Assembly (NCBI GenBank): GCA_039654915.1 | Contig: CM077600.1 | Coordinates: 77,385,992-77,449,991 of the forward strand | DNA: 64,000 nt | Reading direction: 5' to 3' | From: Aquilaria yunnanensis | Lineage: Eukaryota > Streptophyta > Magnoliopsida > Malvales > Thymelaeaceae | Shown: positions 55,874 to 64,000 of the stretch, in pieces | Layout: each line of letters starts with the position of its first letter | Numbering within the stretch: position 1 is the stretch's first letter | Made by a program: the position numbers and the translations under genes | Notes under the pieces: generated by a model | What the model saw: only the letters and a program-made list of their open reading frames with translations | Told to the model about the DNA's origin: nothing | Databases searched by the model: none

Positions 55874-57263
55874 TGTTAGTGTTGTTCCCAAAAGCCAATC
55901 ATGAGATGATTGTATTTTTTGCACATTGAGTCATGATATTTTATTAAGGCATTAATCCAGCAATTATGATTGTTGTTTTGTTTCTGCGTAACATAATAAA
56001 CATAATTGTAACCCTACAATAATGATATTCTTAAACGTCCCTGGTCTAGTATTATTGTGGAGCGGGTTGCAATAATACATAACGACTAGCATATGTGGAG
56101 ACTAATATGAGATATGTAGTCTACATATTGGTACAAGTTGGAGAACTTGCGTACTGGATCAACCCACCATGAGAACACTACATGGATCGTTATATTAGTG
56201 TCATAAATGATTCTCATAGTGATCATGGTATATGTAGTCCTTCGACCTAAGAACATCAAGGTTCCCTACATGTGAGTCACATACTTTGATATTTTCCTTT
56301 GTTGCTCGTAACTGAGTGAACTTGAAGGAGGTCATTGGGTATGTCACATATCATGCGGAGGGATTTGTATGATCATGATGAGATTTGTCCCTCCTATGTA
56401 ACGGGAGTGATATCTTCGGGCCCCTTGATAGAGTGAGACTTAGAAAATGCATGGCCATGCTCGGATGAGTTGATATACGATATCAATGTCATCAGTTTAA
56501 GTTAGTCTACTCGGTAATCAAGAAACCAAAGATTGGGCTATACGAGAGTGACACATTCCATGTCTTGTTCTTAGTCTTGATATCTTGGACAAAGGGACAA
56601 TGGCATATATCCGTGATGATCATAAAGGTTTAGTCGAATCATCGACAATCTTGTCACTTGGGTAGCAATGATGTGTTGCTAGACACCGCTCATTGCTTAT
56701 GATCATAAATGTGATTTATGATCATTGCCAATGTGATAAGAGCCTATTGGGTCACACACATAGAGCTATTTGGATCATTAGAGTGCATGGGCTAATTATT
56801 TGTGTTATGGTTTCACTTTAATTTAGTATTAATAATGGGCCCAGTAGTTGAGCCATTATTAAGCTCGAAATTAAATCCAAATTGGATTAGGGCTTTGAAA
56901 CCCATTAGGCCTGGAAGTTGAGTCTCACTATAAATACAACTTATAGTGAGAAATTCGCAGGTCTCCTTGCCCTAGCCTCCCAAAAGGACAGCCTCACTCT
57001 TCTCTTGCAATTCCTTGGAGGACGCAAGCTAGCACTGCGAACGCAAGAGAAACGTATCTGCCGGGACGTGGTGGAAGCGTGGTGATCCTGAGAGGCTCGT
57101 GTGGATACCATAGAGAGCCTGAACACGTCAACTGTTCAGGTTTTGTGATTCGATTCTACAGTTGAGTGAGAGATCTCAACAGAAAATTAGGTATGAAAAT
57201 TTTCGAACACCGGTTTACCCCCTTTCACTTGGATACGGCTTGTTTGGCTCCCGAAACCCAACA
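55874..57263 (+). mobile_element. 5' LTR of Copia-F (1390 bp)
   Basis: It begins TGTTAGTGTTG and ends CCGAAACCCAACA next to the primer site. The TATA box is at 56929-56936. It matches the solo LTR at 62011-63386 and the LTR at 28632-30049. Confidence 0.92.
56929..56936 (+). promoter_or_regulatory. TATA box in the Copia-F 5' LTR
   Basis: TATAAATA within cactataaatacaac is conserved in every Copia-F LTR copy here. Use as promoter is inferred. Confidence 0.65.
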
Positions 57264-57264
57264 G

Positions 57265-57276
57265 TGGTATCAGAGC
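57265..57276 (+). other. Primer-binding site of Copia-F (initiator tRNA-Met)
   Basis: TGGTATCAGAGC stands two bases after the LTR end and is the standard site for tRNA-iMet priming. Confidence 0.9.
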
Positions 57277-58700
57277 TACTGGTGAAACCCTAAATCGGGA
57301 TTGAGTGTTGAATCGCATGATGCTATGTGTTCGATTGCTTTTCGGCCATGATTAATTAGATTGATTCATGATGCATGAAACCGGAATTCGTAATGAACAT
57401 ATGAGATATATGAAGAAATGACACAAATTGGCTAATGAGATTAACCCGAAATTGATAGGTATGAGATACCTATATGGATTAGGATTCTTGCAATAGTTGC
57501 AAAAACCCTAGGTTTGTTCAGATTCGGCCTGTTTGGGCACCGAAAGTAAGGTATTTTTGGTGGCTCGAATGTAGGAGTCTCGGGTGCCTACTTGGTCGAA
57601 CCACCGCCCGCTGACCGGCCAGTGGGACCCCCGTATACGAAGCGCCACATAAATAAAAATTGGTTAATCAACACGTGAAAATTGGCATGCATCTTTGTTG
57701 AATGAGATTTGACATGATATGCTGATTGGTGTTTGAAGCATGGTGCATGGTTATAGCCCTTGATTGGTTGTACTTGTAAATACGGCCTGCAAGTCGTGCC
57801 TTTTCTTATCACTCTCTCGTTGTACATTCTCTTCTCACCTTACTCCCCTCAAATGTAACTCGAGGTTTCTATTATTGATGTAATGGCGTATTATGGGCTC
57901 ATCCAAGGTGGTATGTCCAAGGATCATGCAAGGAGGTATGTCCAAGGAGGTGACAACAAAAGGGCAGCCAAGAAAGGAAGAGAAGGAGCTTGTGAAGACT
58001 CTTTTCTTTTCTTAGGCTTTTATGATATTCTTATTGGCTTGAGAATATCGCATAGTTTGGGCTATAACCATGTCATTTTTATTTCTTGTAAGCATGAGAT
58101 GCATGTTTTATATTTGTATGTGATGCATGTATAAAACAACCGGAGATAACAAATTGGTGAGATCAAAAGAAAAAATCCCTCAAACAAATATTAAGTCATT
58201 AAATGTGATGCCTTCCAAATGTTAGCACTCGTCAAGACTTTGATCAACATTAGGTGGGTTTGCCAAAGCAAAGCACGTATGTTCATCTTGGTAAGGCGCG
58301 ATGGGATAATAGTGATATCCAAACTGCTAACTTTGGGTTTGACTTAACTAAGTCATCCTAATAGGATTAGGGACTTAGAGGCATAGAGTTGGGCTTAAGT
58401 TCATGAGATGAGCTTGGACAAGTGTTGTTCACCCAACTATCCAAGAGTTGCATGGGATGCAATTGGAAAGGAGTTGCCTACCTAAATAGCTCTAACTTGA
58501 GAGAAAAGCCAAAGCTGACTCAGGTTGCGGTCAAATATGGATCTTGGCCCACTAGAATACCTTAACGCCGAGGTGTTCCGAAATAATATCGAGGGTTATT
58601 ATTTTGAGGAAAATAGTGGGAGTATCATTTAATAAAAATCCTTATTAAATGAATTAAAATACATGACTCTTACACTGCATATTTACTATTGTAGATAACC
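57277..58700 (+). other. Copia-F untranslated leader
   Basis: About 1.4 kb lies between primer site and gag ATG. I see no gene domain. The frame at 57883-58134 includes a short repeat (ggtatgtccaagga twice, about 57910-57950) and is not recognised. Confidence 0.6.
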
Positions 58701-59530
58701 ATGGCACAAAACACATCGACACTTTTGTTGCGATCGATCCTTGAGAAGGAAAAACTGAATGGGTCTAACTTTCTCAAATGGTACCGAAACTTGAGGATAG
58801 TCCTCAAACAAGAGAGAAAGGCGTACGTCCTAGAGCAGCCCATTCTAAATGACCCTGCTGCCACTGCTCCAAGAGCTGAAAGGGATGCTCACAAGAAGCA
58901 TTCTGATGATGCTTTGGATGTTGCATGCCTCATGCTTATTACCATGGAATCTGAGCTTCAGAAGCAACATGAGAACATGGGGGCGTTCGATATGATCGAA
59001 CATCTCAAAATGCTTTTCCAAGAGCAAGCTAGGCATGAGAGGTTTGAGACCTTTAAGGCATTGTTTCAGTGCAAGATGTCTGAGGGAAGTCCCGTGGGTC
59101 CTCATGTGCTCAAGATGATTGGGTACATTTAGAATCTTGAGAATTTGGGATTTTCTCTTCGAAAAGAGTTGGCTATAGATGTAGTCTTGCAATCATTGCT
59201 TGAAAGCTACAGTCAGTTCGTCATGAACTATAACATGAACGACCTTGACAAGTCCCTTCCTGAATTGCTCAACATGTTGAGAACTGCTGAGCAAAACCTT
59301 AAGAAGGCTAAGCCCATTTTGATGGTTCAAAAGGGCAAGGGAAATGGAAAAGCCAACAAGAAGAAGGATAAAGCTAATGGAAAGTCCAATGCTAGTTCTT
59401 CTTCAGCTGCACTGAAACCAAAGGGTGGTGTGGCAAAGGAAGGGGAGTGCTTCCATTGCAAGCAACCTGGACACTGGAAGTGCAATTGCAAGCTCTATCT
59501 TGAAGAACTTGCTAAGGAAAAGGGAAGTAA
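58701..59530 (+). pseudogene. Copia-F gag
   Basis: ATG 58701 begins a copia gag: LEKEKLNGSNFLKWYRNLRI, LMLITMESELQKQHEN, RHERFETFKALFQCKM. A single TAG (59130-59132, probably from a Glu codon) interrupts it. The frame continues with NDLDKSLPELLNMLRTAEQN, a Lys-rich stretch and the zinc knuckle CFHCKQPGHWKCNC near 59450. Gag forms the particle and binds RNA. Confidence 0.88.
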
Positions 59531-60170
59531 GACTTCCACTTCAGGTATTCTTGTTATAGAGGCTAACTTTTCTATTTCCTCATCTTGGGTATTGCATACT
59601 AGATGTGGATCTCACATTTGTGCAAATGTGCAGGATCTAACTAGAAGTAGAAGATTGGCCCGAGGTGAAGTGAACCTACGTGTTGGAAATGGAGCAAGGG
59701 TTGCTGCCTTAGCCGTAGGGACTTATGTTCTCACTTTACCTAGTGGATTAGTTTTAGAATTAGACAACTGCTACTTTGTGCCTACTATTAGTAGAAATTT
59801 GATTTCTGTTTCTTGTTTGGACAAGAAAGGTTTTTCATTTATAATAAAGAACAAATGTTGTTCTATTTATTTGAATGAAATCTTTTATGGTAGTGCTCAA
59901 CTTAGCAATGGGCTGTATGTTCTAGACCTCGAAGATCCAATCTATAATGTGAATACCAAGAAGGTCAGATTAAATGATTCAAACCCGACCTATCTCCGGC
60001 ACTGTCCCTTGGGCCATATAAATGAGACCCGCATATCCAAGCTCCATAAGGATGGACTCTTGGACTCATTTGATTTTGAATCATATGAGACATGTGAGTC
60101 ATGTTTGTTGGGCAAGATGACCAAAGCCCTATTCACAGGGAAAGTGAAAGGGCTAATGACTTACTAGGAC
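59531..60170 (+). pseudogene. Copia-F protease and pre-integrase domain
   Basis: SSSWVLHTRCGSHICANVQD stands where active copia proteases have a D-T/S-G active site. Here it reads HTR, so the catalytic Asp and Gly are both lost. VNLRVGNGARVAALAVGTYV and NCYFVPTISRNLISVSCLDK follow. The pre-integrase domain shows GHINETRISKLHKDGLL and CESCLLGKMTKALF (zinc-binding). A frameshift near 60150 ends this frame. Confidence 0.88.
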
Positions 60171-61028
60171 TCATACATAGTGATGTATGTGGCCCTATGT
60201 CTACACAAGCTAGAGGAGGTTTCCAATACTTCATTACTTTCACTGATGACTTCAGCAGATATGGCTATGTGTATCTCATGAGACACAAGTCAGAATCCTT
60301 TGAAAAGTTCAAAGAATTCAAGAATGAAGTAGAGAATCAACTCGGGAAGAGCATTAAAGTGCTTCGATCAGATCGAGGTGGAGAGTACTTGGATCGAGAA
60401 TTCCTTGACTATCTGAAGGAGTGTGGTATAGTATCACAACTCACTCCACCAGGTACACCTCAATGGAATGGTGTTTCTGAAAGGAGAAATCAAACTCTGG
60501 TAGACATGGTTCGCTCTATGATGAGTCAAGCTGACCTTCCAAACTCCTTTTGGGGACATGCTCTACAGACAGCCGCTTTTTCACTAAATTGAGTTCCATC
60601 TAAATCAGTTCAAAAGACACCATATGAGATATGGAGTGGGAGGCATCCCAAATTGTCTTTTATGAAGATTTGGGGTTGTGACGCTTATGTGAAACGTCAA
60701 TCCTCTGACAAACTAGGGCCCAAATCTCAAAAATGTCTTTTTTTTTGGTATCCCAAAGAAACAAAAGGGTTACTATTTCTACAATCCTTCTGAGCAAAAA
60801 GTGTTTGTTGCTCGAACTGGTGTCTTTTTGGAGAAAGAGTTTATCTCTAAAGGAACTAGTGGGAGGAAAGTAGAACTTGAAGAAATTCAAGAACAACAAG
60901 GAGACATCGAACCTGAAATCGAACCTGAACAGACACCGCAAGATGTTGTTCAAGAGTATGTTCCTGTAGCATAGAGCCCACGTAGGTTTGGTAGGATTCG
61001 GCGTGAGCCCGAGAGATATGGATTTCTC
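60150..61028 (+). pseudogene. Copia-F integrase
   Basis: The core shows LIHSDVCGPMST (first Asp), FTDDFSRYGYVYLM, VLRSDRGGEYLDREFLDYL (second Asp) and PQWNGVSERRNQTLVDM (Glu). A stop at 60590-60592 and a frameshift in the T-run at about 60740 break the C-terminal part, which continues through WGCDAYVKR, VARTGVFLEKEFISK and the charged linker to about 60975. Confidence 0.88.
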
Positions 61029-62010
61029 GTGACTCACACCGGTGATGTGATGCTCATGGATCAGGATGAGCCCACAACCTACAAACAAGCTATGTCGGGG
61101 CCTGACTCTGAGAAGTGGCTAGTGGCCATGAAATCCAAGATGGAATCCATGTATGAAAACCAAGTATGGACTTTGGTTGACCCACCTGAAGGGGTAAAAC
61201 CCATAGGGTGCAAATGGGTTTTCAAGAAGAAAACTGACATGGATGGTAATGTGATTACCTTTAAGGGATGATTGGTTGCAAAAGGTTTCAAGCAAATTCA
61301 TGGTATTGACTATGATGAAACTTTTTCACCAGTTGCTATGCTTAAATCCATCCGAATTTTGTTTGCTCTTGCTGCGCACTATGATTATGAGATATGGCAA
61401 ATGGATGTCAAAACTGCATTCCTAAATGGAAAGCTACTTGAGGATGTGTACATGACACAACCTGAGGGTTTTGTCACTCCTGAGAATGCCAATAAAGTGT
61501 GCAAGTTACAAAGGTCCATTTATGGACTAAAGCAAGCTTCTCGAAGTTGGAATCTTCATTTTGATGAAGCAATCAAAGAGTTTGGTTTTATCAAAAATGA
61601 AGATGAACCTTGTGTCTATAAGAAGGTTAGTGGGAGGGCTATTATCTTCTTGGTGTTGTATGTAGATGACATACTACTCATCGGGAAAGACATTCCTGAG
61701 CTACAGTCTGTGAAGACTTGGCTGGGGAAATGTTTCTCCATGAAGGACTTGGGTGAAGTAGCCTACGTGTTAGGCATCAGGATCTATAGAGATGGATCTA
61801 GAAAGCTTCTAGGCCTAAGTCAAAGTACATATATTGACAAGGTGCTAAAGAGGTTTAGCATGCAAGATTCCAAGAAAGGATTCTTTCCCATGTCACATGG
61901 TATCACTCTTTCTAGATCTCAGTGTCCAAGTACAACCGAGGAGAGAGAGCACATGAGTAAGATTCCATATGCCTCAGCAATTGGATCTATCATGTATGCC
62001 ATGATATGTA
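61029..62010 (+). pseudogene. Copia-F reverse transcriptase
   Basis: GPDSEKWLVAMKSKMESMYE and GCKWVFKKKTDMDGN begin it. A TGA at 61269-61271 (Arg in homologues) breaks the frame, which continues with DYDETFSPVAMLKSI, MDVKTAFLNGKLLEDVYM, SIYGLKQASRSWN, and the catalytic LYVDDILLIGKD near 61657-61690. It is open up to the solo LTR at 62011. Confidence 0.9.
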
Positions 62011-63386
62011 TGTTGGGTTTCGGGAGCAAAACAGCGCAGCGGAATTTAACCGAAACCCTCCAAGATCCAAGTGAAACGGGGTAAACCGGGTGTTCAAAAA
62101 TTTTCATACCTAATTTTCGGTTGAGATCTCTCACTCAACTGTAGAGTCAAATCACAAAACCCGAACAGTTGACGTGTTCAGGCTCTCTATGGTATCCACA
62201 CGAGCCTCTCGGGATCACCACACTTCCACCACGTCCAGGCAGATGCATTTCTCTTGAGCTCTCTATGGCTGTCCTTTTAGGAGGCTAGGGCAAGGAGACC
62301 TACGAATTTCTCACTTAAAAGTTGTATTTACAGTGAGACTCAACTTCCAGGCCTAATGGGTTTCAAAGCCCTAATCCAATTAGGATTTAATTTTGGGCTT
62401 AATAATGGCTCAACTCTTGGGCCCATTATTAATACGAAATTAAAGTGAAACCATAACCCAAATAATTAGCCCATGCACTCTAATGATCCAAATAACTCTA
62501 TGTGTGTGACCCAATAGGCTTTTACCACGTTGGCAATGATCATAAATCACATTTATGATCATAAGCAATGAGTGGTGTCTAGGAACACATCATTGCTACC
62601 CAAGTGACAAGATTGTCGATGATTCGACTAAACCTTTATAATCATCACGGATATATGCCATTGTCCCTTTGTCCAAGGTATCAACACTATGCACGAGACA
62701 TGGAATGTGTCACTCTCATATAGCCCAATCTTTGGTTTCTTGATTACCGAGTAGACTAACTTAAACTGATGACATTGATATCGTATATCAACTCATCCGA
62801 GCATGGCCATGCATTTTCTAAGTCTCACTCTATCAAGGGGCCCGAAGATATCACTCCCGTTACATAGGAGGGACAAATCTCATCATGATCATACAAATCC
62901 CTCCGCATGATATGTGACATACCCAATGACCTCCTTCAAGTTCACTCAGTTACGAGCAACAAAGCAAAGTATCAAAGTATGTGCCTCACATGTAGGGAAC
63001 CTTGATGATCTTAGGTCGAAGGACTACATATACCATGATCACTATGAGAATCACTTATGACACTCATATAATGATCCATGAAGTGTTCTCATGGTGGGTC
63101 GGTCCAGTACACAAGTTCTCCAACTTGTACCCATATGTAGACAACATATCACATATTAGTCTCCACATATGCTAGTCGTTATGTATTATTGTAACCCGCT
63201 CCATAATAATACTAGACCAGGGACGTTTAAGAATATAACTATTCTAGGGTTATAATTATCTTTATTACTTTACGCAGAAACAAAATAACAAACATAATTG
63301 CTAGATTAATGCCTTAATAAAATCTCATGACTCAATGTGCAAAAATACAATCATCTCATGATTGGCTTTTGGGCACAACACTAACA
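62011..63386 (-). mobile_element. Copia-F solo LTR (1376 bp) inside Copia-F
   Basis: It runs from TGTTGGGTTTCGGGAG (62011) to CACTAACA (63386) and is flanked by ATGTA at 62006-62010 and 63387-63391. It lies opposite in orientation to the host element. Setting it aside restores reading continuity from MYAMIC to RPDVSYALS. Confidence 0.95.
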
Positions 63387-64000
63387 ATGTACTCGTCCCG
63401 ATGTCTCATACGCTTTGAGCATGACGAGTAGGTACCAATCGAACCCCGGTGAGAGTCACTGGACAGCTGTTAAGAACATCCTTAAGTACTTACGAAGGAC
63501 TAAGGATGCATTCTTGGTCTTTGGAGGTGAAGATGAGCTTGTTGTAAGGGGTTACACCGATGCAAGCTTCCAGTCTGATAAGGAAGATTTTAGATCGCAA
63601 TATAGTTATGTGTTTTCTATTGGTGATGGTGCTGTCAATTGGAAGAGTTCAAAGCAAGAGACAGTAGCTAACTCTACAAAAGAATCTGAGTACATTGCCG
63701 CCTCTGATGCTGCGAAGGAGGCAGTTTGGATCAAGAAGTTCATCACTGAACTTGGAGTGGTTCCAAGCATTACCGACCCGATAGAGCTCTATTGTGACAA
63801 CAATGGAGCAATCGCACAGGCTAAGGAACCTCGATCTCACCGGTGATCCAAACACATACTCCGACACTATCATCTCATCAGGGAGATCATCGAGAGGGGT
63901 GATGTAAGGATATGCAGGACTTCGACAGACAGCAACATTGCTGATCCACTAACAAAGGCCCTTATGCAGCAGAAGCATGATAGCCATTCTAGGTCCATCG
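63387..64000 (+). pseudogene. Copia-F RNase H
   Basis: The blocks are SMTSRYQSNPGESHW, ILKYLRRTKDAFLVFGG, VRGYTDASFQSDKEDF (Asp), VANSTKESEYIAASDA (Glu), ELYCDNNGAIAQAKEP (Asp) and, after a TGA at 63844-63846, HLIREIIERGDVRICR and IADPLTKALMQQKH. The window ends within a few codons of the pol end. Confidence 0.9.

Larger units (their letters stand above)
55874..64000 (+). mobile_element. Copia-F element, plus strand, 5' LTR to RNase H (runs off the window)
   Basis: The order is LTR, tRNA-Met-type primer site, leader, gag, protease, integrase, reverse transcriptase, RNase H; integrase before reverse transcriptase is diagnostic of Ty1/copia. It is inserted in an A LTR. A same-family solo LTR interrupts the RNase H. 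The 3' LTR lies beyond the window. Confidence 0.9.

Noticed and set aside
57883..58134. Possible extra small gene in the Copia-F leader
   Set aside because: 83 codons with internal short repeats and no recognisable domain; treated as untranslated leader.
1..64000. Searched for host genes, tRNA or rRNA genes, CRISPR arrays, and DNA transposons with terminal inverted repeats and transposase
   Set aside because: By eye, none could be supported: every longer coding match belongs to gag, pol or the Tat additional gene. A tRNA scan and a repeat-masked gene search would be decisive.

Overview
The window is plant nuclear DNA made almost entirely of nested, inverted and decayed LTR retrotransposons. 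I see no host gene, rRNA, tRNA, CRISPR array or bacterial feature. The plant assignment rests on Ty3/gypsy chromovirus (Tekay/Del-like) and Tat-lineage elements, a Ty1/copia element with a tRNA-Met-type primer site, and spliceosomal introns. The species cannot be named from sequence alone. The density of nesting suggests heterochromatin (inference).

Families used below. LTR-A: chromovirus-type gypsy, LTR about 2.48 kb, TGTTAC...GTAACA. LTR-B: second chromovirus-type gypsy, LTR about 2.48 kb. Tat elements T1, T2 and T3: gypsy with archaeal-type RNase H and, in T1 and T3, an extra antisense gene. C: complete non-autonomous gag element with about 1.1 kb LTRs. Copia-F: Ty1/copia, LTR about 1.38 kb.

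Layout. 1-4184: 3' end of an LTR-A element (+), integrase then LTR. 4185-13923: an LTR-A element on the minus strand, tail to tail with the first, so that 868-7172 is a large imperfect palindrome. Most of its inside has been replaced by the 3' half of Tat T1 (7173-11529), which carries a four-exon plus-strand gene. 13924-14615: two opposed Copia-F LTR pieces. 14616-32700: an LTR-B element with decayed gag-pol whose 3' LTR is split (20621-22262 and 31905-32700) by Tat T2 (22263-28631) and a truncated minus-strand Copia-F (28632-31904). 32701-37362: Tat T3, protease to integrase plus a decayed antisense gene. 37363-54407: minus-strand LTR-A element whose 3' LTR holds a B solo LTR (38795-41277, target duplication ATGGA) and whose reverse transcriptase is split by element C (44998-50747, target duplication TAGTC/TAGCC). 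54408-55873: more LTR-A pieces. 55874-64000: Copia-F (+), 5' LTR to RNase H, with a same-family solo LTR inserted in its RNase H region (62011-63386, target duplication ATGTA).

Function. The autonomous elements encode gag and pol, but every pol copy here has stops or frameshifts, so the window is a record of past insertions. The most notable content is the antisense intron-containing gene of the Tat elements, seen in T1 and T3 with the same splice sites, and the non-autonomous element C, whose roughly 980-codon reading frame is broken by one stop and runs into its own LTR.
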